From assembly GCA_903861005.1 (NCBI GenBank), contig CAIOSP010000019.1:1-64000 (forward strand): a stretch of 64,000 nt of DNA, given 5' to 3'. Positions 26,615 through 36,971 of this stretch are shown here, piece by piece. Every line of letters starts with the position of its first letter. The first letter of the stretch is position 1. The stretch comes from an uncultured Pseudomonadota bacterium (GTDB lineage Bacteria > Myxococcota_A > UBA796 > GCA-2862545). The notes beneath the pieces are model-generated. The model was not told where the DNA came from. It saw nothing but the letters and a program-made list of their open reading frames with translations, and made no database searches. Both the position numbers and the translations under genes were made by a program.

Positions 26615-26707
26615 CCGGCGCGGTGATGGTGACGTGCGCGGAGCCGACGCGTGTCACACTTCTCCGGGTCGATGGCTCTACGGGATGAACCCCATTGAGA
26701 GGTCCCC

Positions 26708-27574
26708 GTGAACATCCAGCACTTCTTCGACCCGCGCACTTGGACGCTCACCTACGTGGTCTGGGACGCGGCGTCGCACGACGCGGTGGTGATCGATCCG
26801 GTCCTCGACTTCGACCCAGCGTCGGGCAAGATCTGGACGGAGTCGGTCGACGCGCTGGAGGCCTTCCTCGGCCGCGAGGGCCTCACGCTCCGCATGATCT
26901 TGGAGACGCACGCGCACGCCGACCACCTGTCGGGCGCGCACGAGCTCAAGCGTCGCACCGGCGCGCCGGTGGCGATCGGCGCGCAGATCACGGACGTGCA
27001 GCGCACGTTCGCGCCGTTCTTCGGACTGGGCCCGGAGGTGGCGCAGGATGGCAGCCAGTTCGAGCACCTGCTGATCGACGGCGAGCAGCTCACGTTTGGC
27101 GGGTTAAGCCTGACGGCGATTCACACGCCCGGCCACACGCCCGCCTGCATGAGCTTCAAGGTAGGCGACGCGGTGTTCACCGGCGACGCGCTGTTCGTGC
27201 CCGACACGGGCGTCGGCCGCTGCGACTTCCCGGGCGGCAGCGCGGACTCGCTCTACCAGTCCGTGCACGAGCGCCTCTACGCGCTGCCTGACGACACACG
27301 CGTGTTCGTGGGCCACGACTACCAGAACGAGGGCCGCGCGCTCCAGTTCGAGACGACGATCGGCGAGTCGAAGGCGCGCAACCAGCACCTCGCGCAGGCC
27401 ACCTCACGCGAGGCCTTCGTGACCTTCCGCACGGGCCGCGACGCCGGCCTGGCGGCGCCTCGCCTGCTGCTCCCGAGCATCCAGGTGAACGTCGACGCGG
27501 GCCGTCTGCCGCCGCCCGACGCGCACGGTGTGCGTGCGCTCCGCGTCCCGCTTCGCATCCCCGCCAACCTCTGA
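26708..27574 (+). CDS. Persulfide dioxygenase-type metallo-beta-lactamase (ETHE1/Blh-like)
   Basis: A 288-residue mononuclear iron enzyme. It would oxidise glutathione persulfide or similar persulfides to sulfite. The MBL metal motif is ETHAHADHLSGA (H-x-H-x-D-H). Further ligands are in TPGHTPACMS, in TGDALFVPDTGVGRCDFPGG, and in VGHDYQNEGR near residue 210. The segment GRCDFPGG is characteristic of persulfide dioxygenases rather than glyoxalase II. The GTG start at 26708 has GAGAGG five bases upstream. The rhodanese follows directly. Confidence 0.9.
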   Translation: MNIQHFFDPRTWTLTYVVWDAASHDAVVIDPVLDFDPASGKIWTESVDALEAFLGREGLTLRMILETHAHADHLSGAHELKRRTGAPVAIGAQITDVQRTFAPFFGLGPEVAQDGSQFEHLLIDGEQLTFGGLSLTAIHTPGHTPACMSFKVGDAVFTGDALFVPDTGVGRCDFPGGSADSLYQSVHERLYALPDDTRVFVGHDYQNEGRALQFETTIGESKARNQHLAQATSREAFVTFRTGRDAGLAAPRLLLPSIQVNVDAGRLPPPDAHGVRALRVPLRIPANL

Positions 27575-27587
27575 TCTGGAGAGAACC

Positions 27588-27992
27588 ATGACCCGAACCA
27601 TCCTGATCGCACTGGGCCTCGCGCTCGGCACCGCCTGCGCCATGCCGCAGGCCCACATCGACGAGCAGGCCGGCGGCTTCCGGCGGGTCGACGTCGAAAC
27701 GTTCGCGAAGGAGTTCGACGCGGGCGCGTTCAAGCTCGTCGTCGACGTCCGCACGCCCGGCGAGTTCGCTGGCGGCCACGTGCCCGGCGCCGTGAACATC
27801 CCGATCGATCAGCTCAACGGTCGCCTCGCGGAGCTCGAGCCGCACCGCGCCGACAAGGTCGGCGTGATCTGCCAGAGCGGCGGACGCTCGCTCGCGGCCT
27901 CGCAGACGCTCGCCGCCGCCGGCTTCACCGGCGTGGTCGACGTCGAGGGCGGCACCGGCGGGTGGATCTCGGCGGGCCACAAGGTCGAATAG
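27588..27992 (+). CDS. Single-domain rhodanese with export signal
   Basis: A 134-residue sulfurtransferase. The N-terminal hydrophobic stretch ends GTAC, consistent with a lipoprotein or other exported protein. The rhodanese domain has DVRTPGEFAGGHVPGAVNIP and the active-site loop CQSGGRS with the catalytic cysteine, followed by VDVEGGTGGW. It would pass or accept persulfide sulfur. The start at 27588 is set by GGAGAG upstream and the signal peptide. It is the last gene of the sulfide operon, with a hairpin overlapping its stop. Confidence 0.88.
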   Translation: MTRTILIALGLALGTACAMPQAHIDEQAGGFRRVDVETFAKEFDAGAFKLVVDVRTPGEFAGGHVPGAVNIPIDQLNGRLAELEPHRADKVGVICQSGGRSLAASQTLAAAGFTGVVDVEGGTGGWISAGHKVE

Positions 27993-28007
27993 CGACGCCG
28001 CGTCGCT
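27991..28007 (+). terminator. Hairpin at the rhodanese stop codon
   Basis: A 7-bp stem (27991-27997 with 28001-28007) and a three-base loop, starting within the stop codon. No T tract follows. Confidence 0.3.
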
Positions 28008-28075
28008 CGATTGCCTCGTGCGGGCCCCGCGTGTCGCGCGTCTTGGACGTGGGGCGCGCGGCGCCCGCGCCGTCT

Positions 28076-28092
28076 GTGGCGCGGCGCGCCAC
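28076..28092. terminator. Hairpin between convergent genes
   Basis: A 7-bp GC-rich stem (28076-28082 with 28086-28092) and a GGC loop, in the gap between the rhodanese and the hydroxylase. No T tract. Confidence 0.35.
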
Positions 28093-28101
28093 GAGCGCGC
28101 G

Positions 28102-28899
28102 CTAGCGGAACGGCATCCCCAGCATCCCGGGGAGCCGCTCCACCTGGGCCTCGTCGCGGAAGTCCGGCACGCCGATCGTCATGCCCAGCTGCCCGGCGTC
28201 CGGCTCCGCCTTGTAGGTGCCGAACAGGCGGTCCCACACCGACAGGTTGAACCCGAAGTTGCGGTTGGTCTCCACCACGTCCACGGAGTGGTGGACGCGG
28301 TGCATGTCGGGCGTGACCAGCAGCGTGCGCAGCGCGCGGTCGACGGCGGTGGGTAGGCCGACGTTCCCGTGGTTGAACATCGCCATGGCGTTGAGGAGCA
28401 CCTCGAACAGCACGACGGCGGTGGGCGCGGGGCCGAGCACCAGGATCACCGCGAACTTGATGAGCATCGACAGCCCGATCTCGATCGGGTGGAAGCGCGC
28501 GCCGGTCGTCACGTCGTAGTCGAGATCGGCATGGTGGACGCGGTGCAGGCGCCACAGCACCGGGACCGCGTGGAACACGACGTGCTGAAGCCAGATCGCG
28601 GCGTCCATGACGATCACCGCGAGCAGCACCTCCAGCGCGTCGGGCATCGACACTTGGTTCACCACACCCCAGCCGCGCTCGGTGGCGGTGGCGGCGAGCG
28701 CGACGGCGGTGAACGGCAGCAGCACGCGCAGCAGCACGGTGTTGAGCACGACCACGCCCAGGTTGCTCGCCCATCGTCCGGCCTTGCTCACCGTGAGCGG
28801 CCGTCGAGGGGCGGCGATCTCCCACGCCGTCATCACTGCGAGAACGCCGAAGAAGACGGTGAGTCGGATCGTCGGCTCGTGGTTCAAGACTGCGTTCAC
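28102..28899 (-). CDS. Sterol desaturase / fatty acid hydroxylase family protein
   Basis: A 265-residue membrane enzyme with about four helices and the eight-histidine di-iron motifs: HVVFH, LHRVHHAD, an isolated FHPIE, and MHRVHHS. The family introduces hydroxyl groups or double bonds into lipids, and the substrate cannot be told from sequence. The gene is convergent with the sulfide operon and separate from dnaJ, which is in the same direction 88 bp further on. Confidence 0.85.
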   Translation of the reverse strand: MNAVLNHEPTIRLTVFFGVLAVMTAWEIAAPRRPLTVSKAGRWASNLGVVVLNTVLLRVLLPFTAVALAATATERGWGVVNQVSMPDALEVLLAVIVMDAAIWLQHVVFHAVPVLWRLHRVHHADLDYDVTTGARFHPIEIGLSMLIKFAVILVLGPAPTAVVLFEVLLNAMAMFNHGNVGLPTAVDRALRTLLVTPDMHRVHHSVDVVETNRNFGFNLSVWDRLFGTYKAEPDAGQLGMTIGVPDFRDEAQVERLPGMLGMPFR

Positions 28900-28987
28900 C
28901 GCGGCTCCTGCTCGAAGGGATCGAGGATCCGCAAGCCTGCACGCGCCGTGCCCATCGACGGCGCGCCAGCGTGGAGCGCGTCGCGGC

Positions 28988-30091
28988 TCAGCCGCCGAAG
29001 AGCTTCTCCCACCAGCCCTTCTCGTGGACCTTGTCGCCGCGCATCTCGGCGAGCTTGCGCAGGACCTCGGTCTCTTCGGGCGTGACCTTCTTCGGCACGT
29101 CGACGATCAGCTGCACGTGGTGCGTGCCGCGGCCGCGATGTCCGCGCGGATCGTCCAGGCCCTTGCCGCGCAGCTCCATCACCTTGCCCGACGGCGTGCC
29201 CGCGGGGATCCTCACCGTCTCCTCGCCGTGCACGGTGGGGACCTTCATCTCGCCCCCGAGCACCATGGTGACGTAAGGCGCGGGCATGGTGACGATGGTG
29301 TCTGCGCCGTCGCGGCGGAACACGGGGTGGTCGTCGACCAAGATGACCACGTAGAGATCACCGGGAGGGGCTCCGGACTCGCCGGCCTCGCCCTTGCCGG
29401 TGTAGCGAATGCGCGTGCCGGAGTCGATGCCCGCGGGCACCGACACCTTGATCTCGCCCTCTTCGCGCTTGCGGCCGCTGCCGCCGCAGGTGCCGCAGCG
29501 GTCCTCGCGCGCGACCGACCGACCCTGACCGCGACACGCGGGGCAGGTGGTGGCGATGCGCATGAAGCCGGCCTGCTGGATCACCTGGCCGCGACCGCCG
29601 CAGGTGCCGCAGTTCTTGGGCTGCGCGCCGGCCTTGAGGCCGTTGCCGTGGCAGGTGTCGCACGCGACGTGGCGCGTGATCGGGACGGTCTTCTCGATGC
29701 CGAGCGCCGCCTCCATGAACTCGACCGTGAGCTGGAGCTCCAGGTCATTGCCGCGGCGCTGACGCTGCCCGCCGCCACGTCCGCCGCCGCCAAACGCGCC
29801 GCCGAAGATGTCGCCGAACGCGCTGAAGATGTCGCCGAAGTCGGTGAAGCCGGGGTCGTAGCCCTGACCCTTCAGGCCCTCGTGGCCGTACTGGTCGTAG
29901 ATCGGGCGCTTCTCCTTGTCGGAGAGGACGGTGTACGCCTCAGACGCCTCCTTGAACTTGGCCTCGGACTCCGCGTTGCCCGCGTTGCGGTCCGGGTGGT
30001 GTTCGAGCGCCAGCTTGCGGTACGCCTTCTTGATCTCGACGTCGGTCGCGGTCCGGGGGACGCCGAGGACCTCATAATAGTCGCGTGCCAA
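28988..30091 (-). CDS. dnaJ: Chaperone DnaJ (Hsp40)
   Basis: Co-chaperone that delivers clients to DnaK and stimulates its ATPase. The 367 residues comprise a J domain (about 1-70) with the HPD motif in EHHPDRNAG, a Gly/Phe-rich linker (about 75-120), four CxxCxGxG zinc motifs ([32 protein letters not shown]) and C-terminal substrate domains. The start is TTG 30091, giving the usual [16 protein letters not shown] lies upstream. It is downstream of dnaK but separated from it by a clear terminator hairpin. Confidence 0.95.
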   Translation of the reverse strand: MARDYYEVLGVPRTATDVEIKKAYRKLALEHHPDRNAGNAESEAKFKEASEAYTVLSDKEKRPIYDQYGHEGLKGQGYDPGFTDFGDIFSAFGDIFGGAFGGGGRGGGQRQRRGNDLELQLTVEFMEAALGIEKTVPITRHVACDTCHGNGLKAGAQPKNCGTCGGRGQVIQQAGFMRIATTCPACRGQGRSVAREDRCGTCGGSGRKREEGEIKVSVPAGIDSGTRIRYTGKGEAGESGAPPGDLYVVILVDDHPVFRRDGADTIVTMPAPYVTMVLGGEMKVPTVHGEETVRIPAGTPSGKVMELRGKGLDDPRGHRGRGTHHVQLIVDVPKKVTPEETEVLRKLAEMRGDKVHEKGWWEKLFGG

Positions 30092-30120
30092 AGTGATTTC
30101 TCCGGAGTCGCCAGGAACGG

Positions 30121-30151
30121 AAAAGGCGGCGAGGGGTTTAGCCTCGCCGCC
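30121..30151 (-). terminator. Intrinsic terminator between dnaK and dnaJ
   Basis: On the minus strand a perfect 10-bp GC stem (30151-30142 with 30134-30125) and a 7-base loop are followed at once by TTTT (30124-30121). It lies 24 bp after the dnaK stop and 30 bp before the dnaJ start. It should reduce dnaJ transcription relative to dnaK. Confidence 0.85.
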
Positions 30152-30175
30152 TGTGGGCTCAACGCCCCTTCAGGA

Positions 30176-32074
30176 TCACGCGTCCTCGAACTCGGCATCG
30201 ATGACGTCATCACCAGGCTTGCCGCTGCCCGAGGGCGCGCCGGCCGCCGCGGCTTCGGCTGCGCCGTCACCACCCTGCGACTGGTACATCACCTCGGCGA
30301 GCTTGTGCGACGCCGCGGTGAGGCCCTCGAACGCAGACTTGATGGCCGCGACGTCGTCCTTGTCCTTGGCGTCGCGCGCCGCGGTCAGGGCGGTCTCGAC
30401 CGTGGCCTTCTCGGACGCGGGGAGCTTGTCGCCGTGCTCGGAGAGCGACTTCTCGATCTGGTAGATCAGCTGGTCGAGCTTGTTGCGCTCTTCGATCAGC
30501 TCCTTCTTGGCCTTGTCGGAGCCCTCGTTGACCTTGGCCTCGTCGACCATGCGCTTGATGTCCGCCTCGGACAGGCCGCCCTTGGCTTCGATCTTGATCT
30601 GCTGGGTCTTGCCCGTGCCCTTGTCCTTGGCGGCGACCGAGAGGATGCCGTTCGCGTCGATGCTGAACGTCACCTCGATCTGCGGCATGCCGCGCGGCGC
30701 CGGCGTGATGCCGTCGAGGCGGAAGTTGGCCAGCGGCTTGTTGTCGCGGGCCATGGGGCGCTCGCCCTGGAACACGTAGACGTCGACCGCGTTCTGGTTG
30801 TCCGCGGCGGTGGAGAAGACCTGGCTCTTCTCGACGGGGATCGTCGTGTTGCGCTCGATGAGGGGCGTCATGACGCCGCCCAGGGTCTCGATGCCGAGGG
30901 TCAGCGGCGTGACGTCGAGCAGGAGCATGTCGGTCACGTCTTCCGACAGGATGCCGCCCTGGATGGCCGCGCCGACGGCGACGACTTCGTCAGGGTTGAC
31001 CGAGCGGTTGCACTTCTTGCCGAAGAACTTCTCGACCTCCTGCTGCACGAGCGGGATGCGCGTGGAGCCACCGACCAGGATGATCTCGTCGATCTCGGAG
31101 GCCTTGAGGCCCGCGTCCTCGAGCGCCTTCTTGCAGGGGCCCAGGGACCTCTTCACGAGCGGCTCGATCATGCGCTCGAACTCGGCGCGGGTGAGCGTCA
31201 CGTCCAAGTGCTTGGGGCCGGTCGCGTCGGCCGTGAGGAACGGCAGGTTGATCTGCGTCTGCGCGGCGGCGGACAGCTCGATCTTGGCGTTCTCGGCCGC
31301 GACCTTGAGGCGCTGGATGACCATGGTCTGGTTGGACACGTCGATGCCGGTGTCCTTCTTGAACTTGTCCGCCATCCAGTCGATGAGCAGGTGGTCGAAG
31401 TCGTCACCGCCGAGGTGGGTGTCGCCGTTGGTGCTGCGCACCTCGACCACGTTGTTGTCGACCTCGAGGATGGAGACGTCGAACGTGCCGCCGCCGAGAT
31501 CGTACACGGCGATGACCTCGTCGGTCTTCTTCTCCATGCCGTAGGCGAGCGCGGCCGCGGTCGGCTCGTTGATGATGCGCTTCACTTCCAGTCCAGCGAT
31601 GCGGCCCGCGGCCTTGGTGGCTTCGCGCTGATCGTTGTTGAAGTACGCGGGGACCGTGATGACGGCCTCGGTCACGGGCTGGCCCAGGTAGGCCTCAGCC
31701 TGCGCCTTGAGCTTCTGCAGCACCATCGCGCTGATCTCGGGCGGGGAGTAGTCCTTGCCCTGGACGCGGACGCGGCAGTCGCTGTTGGTGGCGCGGGTCA
31801 CCTCGTAGGGGAGGCGCTTGAGCTCGTCGACCGTCTCCTCGTAGCGGCGGCCGATGAGGCGCTTGACCGAGTACACGGTGTTCGTGGGGTTGGTGACGGC
31901 CTGACGGCGGGCGGCGGCGCCCACGAGGCGCTCCCCGTCCTTGGTGAAGGCGACCACGGACGGCGTGGTGCGCTGGCCCTCGTCGTTCACGATGACGGTG
32001 ACCTTGCCGTCACCCTCCATGAGGGCGACGACGGAGTTGGTGGTGCCGAGGTCGATGCCGATGATCTTGCCCAT
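30176..32074 (-). CDS. dnaK: Chaperone DnaK (Hsp70)
   Basis: ATP-dependent chaperone, 632 aa. The N-terminus GIDLGTTNS, phosphate motifs ([18 protein letters not shown]) and substrate-binding domain are all present, and the protein ends [11 protein letters not shown] as usual. The ATG at 32074 has AAGGA upstream. The open frame continues further upstream but is not DnaK-like. It is divergent from groES and shares a 251-bp control region with it. No grpE is seen nearby. Confidence 0.97.
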   Translation of the reverse strand: MGKIIGIDLGTTNSVVALMEGDGKVTVIVNDEGQRTTPSVVAFTKDGERLVGAAARRQAVTNPTNTVYSVKRLIGRRYEETVDELKRLPYEVTRATNSDCRVRVQGKDYSPPEISAMVLQKLKAQAEAYLGQPVTEAVITVPAYFNNDQREATKAAGRIAGLEVKRIINEPTAAALAYGMEKKTDEVIAVYDLGGGTFDVSILEVDNNVVEVRSTNGDTHLGGDDFDHLLIDWMADKFKKDTGIDVSNQTMVIQRLKVAAENAKIELSAAAQTQINLPFLTADATGPKHLDVTLTRAEFERMIEPLVKRSLGPCKKALEDAGLKASEIDEIILVGGSTRIPLVQQEVEKFFGKKCNRSVNPDEVVAVGAAIQGGILSEDVTDMLLLDVTPLTLGIETLGGVMTPLIERNTTIPVEKSQVFSTAADNQNAVDVYVFQGERPMARDNKPLANFRLDGITPAPRGMPQIEVTFSIDANGILSVAAKDKGTGKTQQIKIEAKGGLSEADIKRMVDEAKVNEGSDKAKKELIEERNKLDQLIYQIEKSLSEHGDKLPASEKATVETALTAARDAKDKDDVAAIKSAFEGLTAASHKLAEVMYQSQGGDGAAEAAAAGAPSGSGKPGDDVIDAEFEDA

Positions 32075-32099
32075 GATGTATTCCTTCCTCTTTGGCCGA

Positions 32100-32127
32100 T
32101 AGATAGGCGCGGGACCGCCCGCGTCAA
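32100..32127 (-). promoter_or_regulatory. Putative dnaK promoter
   Basis: Minus-strand TTGACG (32127-32122), 16 bases, then TATCTA (32105-32100), 26 bp upstream of the dnaK start. The fit is to sigma-70. I see no CIRCE element (TTAGCACTC type) nor a convincing sigma-32 CCCCAT box. Confidence 0.6.
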
Positions 32128-32183
32128 CCGCCACGGCTGGCGTTTCTGGGACGGCGGCAGATTGGACACCGCGCCGCCTGTCG

Positions 32184-32268
32184 GCAAGGGGGGGCCCTAC
32201 GGATCCGTCGACCGCTTGACGCCCTGGGTGGGGTGCGTAGGGTGGCGCGCACAAGGTTCCCCCCTTGC
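32184..32268. promoter_or_regulatory. groES promoter flanked by a 10-bp inverted repeat
   Basis: Plus-strand TTGACG (32216-32221), 16 bases, then TAGGGT (32238-32243) form a plausible groES promoter. It is bracketed by GCAAGGGGGG (32184-32193) and its exact inverse CCCCCCTTGC (32259-32268). The second copy also pairs locally with CAAGG at 32252-32256. The arrangement could be a paired operator or a 5'-UTR structure. Confidence 0.45.
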
Positions 32269-32325
32269 GGGACGGCCCGCCCGCCCCGCGAATCCCCAGA
32301 GCCCACATGGGCAGGAGATCCAGTC

Positions 32326-32619
32326 ATGACGAAGTTCCGTCCGCTCTACGACCGAGTCCTGGTCAAGCGCATCGAAGCCGAAGAGCGTACCCAGTCTGGT
32401 CTCGTGATCCCGGACAGCGCCAAGGAGAAGCCCCAGGAGGCCGAGGTTGTCGCCATCGGCGGCGGCCGTCGCCTGAAGAACGGCGAGGTCAAGGCCCTTC
32501 AGGTCAAGCCCGGCGACCGCGTCCTGTTCGGCAAGTACACCGGCGACGAGATCAAGCTCGATGGCACCGCCCACGTGATCCTGCGCGAGGACGACATCCT
32601 GGCCGTCCTCGACCGCTAG
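32326..32619 (+). CDS. groES: Co-chaperonin GroES
   Basis: A 97-residue lid of the GroEL chamber. Conserved features include [21 protein letters not shown] with the mobile-loop region, [15 protein letters not shown] and the final [15 protein letters not shown] lies eight bases before the ATG. It is followed by groEL after 105 bp in the usual operon. Confidence 0.97.
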   Translation: MTKFRPLYDRVLVKRIEAEERTQSGLVIPDSAKEKPQEAEVVAIGGGRRLKNGEVKALQVKPGDRVLFGKYTGDEIKLDGTAHVILREDDILAVLDR

Positions 32620-32712
32620 GCCTACGCTCCGCCCGGCGGCGCCGAACGGCGAAACCGGGCCGTGGCCGCCTCGCGGTGGCCCCCATCTACCCCTTCCAAC
32701 CCTGACTCTTGA

Positions 32713-34323
<1,611 letters not shown>

Positions 34324-34339
34324 TCCAGTCGGTCCAAGA

Positions 34340-34378
34340 GGCCCGCGTCGCGCCCTGAGAGGGGATGCGGCGCGGGCC
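34340..34378 (+). terminator. Terminator after groEL
   Basis: Outer stem GGCCCGCG (34340-34347) with CGCGGGCC (34371-34378) and an inner CCCT/AGGG pairing, followed by TTCCTGCTTTCT. The distal sequence matches that after the 3202 lipoprotein terminator closely. Confidence 0.6.
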
Positions 34379-34451
34379 TTCCTGCTTTCTGGGATCGCGG
34401 CGGATCGGGCGGTGCGGGCGTGATAACGGCCGGTCGGCGGGGCGGTGCTGA

Positions 34452-36479
34452 ATGAGCCGGAACGGACTGTGGGTGCGCGCGATCGTGATGATGGCCTCGG
34501 GCATGCTGCTGGCCACGCTGGTGGCGCCGTACGGCCTGTACGCCCTCCACTGGGTCGCCTACCTGCCTATGTTCTGGGCGCTGCGCAGCGACACCCCGCG
34601 AGCCAACCGCTGGCTGCTCTTCCTGTACGGCACGGTTGCTGAGGCCATGATCTTCAGCTGGATCGCGGACACGGTCACGCTGTTCAGCAACCTGGGCTCC
34701 ATGTTCCACGGGCTGTTCGCCTACGTGATCCTCGTGGTCTTCGCGATGCTCTTCGGGCTCCCGTACCTGCTGGTGTTTGGCGCGGTCCACCCCATGCGCA
34801 AGCGGTTTGGCGACCTGTGGATCGTCGCGCTGCCTGCGTGGTTGGTGATCGTCGAGTGGCTCTCCACGTGGGTGATCTTGTTCCCGTACCCTCAGGGAAC
34901 CAGCCAGTATCGGTTCCCGTACACGTGGCAGTTGGCGTCGATCACCGGCGTGTGGGGCCTGTCGTACCTGGTGCTCTTCTTCAACGCGGCGCTGGGCGAG
35001 GCGATCTACCGCCGCCGCGAGGGGCGTCCGTTCCCCAAGCGCTGGGTCGCGTCTGCGGTGGGCATCCTGGTGGCGGTGCTCGCGTTCGGCGCGTGGCGTG
35101 AGAGCTGGCTCCGGCAGAAGATCGAGGCCGCGCCTGTGCTTCGGGTAGCGCAGCTCCAGTCCTCGTCGGACATGGAGCAGCGCATGCGTGTGGGCCGCAA
35201 GGTCGCGTTCGACGAGTGGATCGACTCCGTGAAGACCGTGGAGCCGGGCTCGGCGGACCTGGTCGTGTTGCCGGAAGGCGCCATCCCATTCGACCTCAAC
35301 ACGAGCACGGCGGCGTGGATCCTGTGGGATCTGGCACGCCACGGGAAGTACCAGATCATCGCCGGCGCCGGCACGCGCGAGCGCATCGCCCGCAAGGACG
35401 CCGAGGCCGACGAGAAGATCCACGACTTCAACTCGGTCTACCTGTTCGACCCGCGCCAGCTTGAGGTCGACCCCCAGCAGCCTGACGCCACCGCCACGTT
35501 CAAGGCGCTCGGCGCGGGCTGTGATTTGGACGCCGCGCACGTGTTCACGGCGCTGGAGGCGCGGGCGCTGCGGCTGGCGGGTGAGGCGGCGACCCAGCCT
35601 GCGCCGGACGCCCCGGCAGACGCCGCCGGTGCGGCGGTCGCGGGCGTGGAGGTGTTCACGCTCCCCGACCCGTCGGCGGTGGCGTGCGTGCAGAAGCTGC
35701 GTGAGCGCGAGGACGCCCTCCGCAAGGGCGCGCACCTGACCCCCGAAGACGAGCCCACGGTCACGGCGGACACCTTCCGCCTGATCCGCGCGCAGAGCGC
35801 TCGCTTTGCGGCGCCCCTGCACGAGGTGTCGGGCATCAAGAAGGGCGACATCCACGCGTGGATCTTCCGCGCCGCCGACTGCCCCGACGACGACTGCCAC
35901 GGCTTCTCCGTCCGCTGCACCGGCGACGACTGTCAGGTGATGCCGGACGCGCCGCACTACGACAAGATGGTGCCGCTGCCGTTCGGCGAGTACCTGCCGC
36001 TCGCCGAGACGTTCCCGATCCTGGCCGACTGGATCAAGGGCCCGGGCGACTTCCGCGCCGGCACCGAGCCGCTGGTGTTCGACGCGGGCGGCGTCCGCCT
36101 GTCGGTGCCCATCTGCTACGAGGCCATCCTGGGCTACGTCTGCAAGGAGTTCGACCACCCCGACGTGCTGGTGAACGTCACCAACGACGCCTGGTTCGGC
36201 CGCACCGCCGCGAGCGACCTGCACGGCATGCTCGCCGCCGCGCGCTCCATCGAGCTCGGCGTCCCGATGTTCCGCTCGGCCTACAGCGGCGTGTCCTTCG
36301 TGGTCGACCCGGACGGCCAGATCCACGACGAGACCCCGCTCTACACCAAGGTGGAGCGGGTGGTGAAGGTGCCGCTCGCGCGGGTCGACACCTTCTACGA
36401 GCTGTGGGGCAACTGGTTCGTTGGCGCGTGCGGCGCCACGCTGGCCTTCCTGCTGGCTGCGCGCCGCGCCAAAGCCTAG
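34452..36479 (+). CDS. lnt: Apolipoprotein N-acyltransferase with large insertion
   Basis: Inner-membrane enzyme that adds the third acyl chain to lipoproteins. It has N-terminal membrane helices (about 10-225), then a nitrilase-like periplasmic domain and a last helix near the C-terminus. The catalytic triad is present: Glu275 (VLPEGAIPF), Lys505 (DKMVPLPFGEYLP) and Cys555 (PICYEAI). The length is 675 aa against about 510 in E. coli, because some 160 residues lie between Glu275 and Lys505 beyond the usual spacing. The extra part includes an Ala/Pro segment and cysteine pairs (CPDDDC, CTGDDC). The start at 34452 has only a weak ribosome site. Its many lipoprotein neighbours are likely clients. 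Confidence 0.9.
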   Translation: MSRNGLWVRAIVMMASGMLLATLVAPYGLYALHWVAYLPMFWALRSDTPRANRWLLFLYGTVAEAMIFSWIADTVTLFSNLGSMFHGLFAYVILVVFAMLFGLPYLLVFGAVHPMRKRFGDLWIVALPAWLVIVEWLSTWVILFPYPQGTSQYRFPYTWQLASITGVWGLSYLVLFFNAALGEAIYRRREGRPFPKRWVASAVGILVAVLAFGAWRESWLRQKIEAAPVLRVAQLQSSSDMEQRMRVGRKVAFDEWIDSVKTVEPGSADLVVLPEGAIPFDLNTSTAAWILWDLARHGKYQIIAGAGTRERIARKDAEADEKIHDFNSVYLFDPRQLEVDPQQPDATATFKALGAGCDLDAAHVFTALEARALRLAGEAATQPAPDAPADAAGAAVAGVEVFTLPDPSAVACVQKLREREDALRKGAHLTPEDEPTVTADTFRLIRAQSARFAAPLHEVSGIKKGDIHAWIFRAADCPDDDCHGFSVRCTGDDCQVMPDAPHYDKMVPLPFGEYLPLAETFPILADWIKGPGDFRAGTEPLVFDAGGVRLSVPICYEAILGYVCKEFDHPDVLVNVTNDAWFGRTAASDLHGMLAAARSIELGVPMFRSAYSGVSFVVDPDGQIHDETPLYTKVERVVKVPLARVDTFYELWGNWFVGACGATLAFLLAARRAKA

Positions 36480-36922
36480 CGGTGACCTGAGGGGGGCCGC
36501 GGGCGGTCGCCGTGGGCGTAGCCGTGGCCCACGTAGCCGCGGTCGTGGTCTCCGTAGCCGTGCTCACGGTAGCCCTCGTGCTCGTAGCGCTCGACCTCCT
36601 CGTGGCGCTCGTAGCCGTAGGCGGGGCGCGGCGCGGAGACCGGGTAGCCGTAGTAGACCGGGCGGGCGGGCTGGTAGACGATGGGCCGCTGCCAGTACCC
36701 GGGGGTCCACTGCCAGCCGTAGGCGTTCCAGGACCAGGAGCCCGGGATCCACATGGCGCGCTCGCAGGGGATCTGCGGACGGTACTCGACGCGGACGGGC
36801 GGGGGGGCGTAGCTGCGCGGGCCGCCGACCACGACCACCGACGGGTGGGCGAAGGCGGGGGCGCTCCACAGCGAGAGCGGCACGACGGTGACGGCGGCGA
36901 GTCGGCGGAGCAGGGCGTTCAT
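36476..36922 (-). CDS. Exported Tyr/Trp-rich protein, YXWQ-repeat type
   Basis: A 148-residue protein with a cleavable signal peptide (after PAFA). It has a central segment WIPGSWSWNAYGWQWTPGYW of the YXWQ/W-x-P-G-x-W type, followed by a His/Tyr/Gly/Glu-rich disordered tail (EHEGYREHGYGDHD). Such proteins occur widely in Proteobacteria envelopes without a known role. The tail could bind metal. It overlaps the lnt end by 4 bp in antisense orientation. Confidence 0.65.
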   Translation of the reverse strand: MNALLRRLAAVTVVPLSLWSAPAFAHPSVVVVGGPRSYAPPPVRVEYRPQIPCERAMWIPGSWSWNAYGWQWTPGYWQRPIVYQPARPVYYGYPVSAPRPAYGYERHEEVERYEHEGYREHGYGDHDRGYVGHGYAHGDRPRPPSGHR

Positions 36923-36971
36923 GAGGTCCTCCAGTGAAGTGGACGACCGTTCGACGCGCGCAGGCTGCGCC

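Noticed and set aside
32075-32325. CIRCE element or sigma-32 promoter for the chaperone genes
   Set aside because: No TTAGCACTC/GAGTGCTAA pair and no convincing CCCCAT box. Ordinary sigma-70-like hexamers fit better.
28607-32329. Very long plus-strand open frame (about 1240 codons) across the dnaJ-dnaK region
   Set aside because: It lies antisense to unmistakable dnaJ and dnaK. High-GC codon bias keeps stop codons out of the opposite strand. It has no ribosome site or domain.
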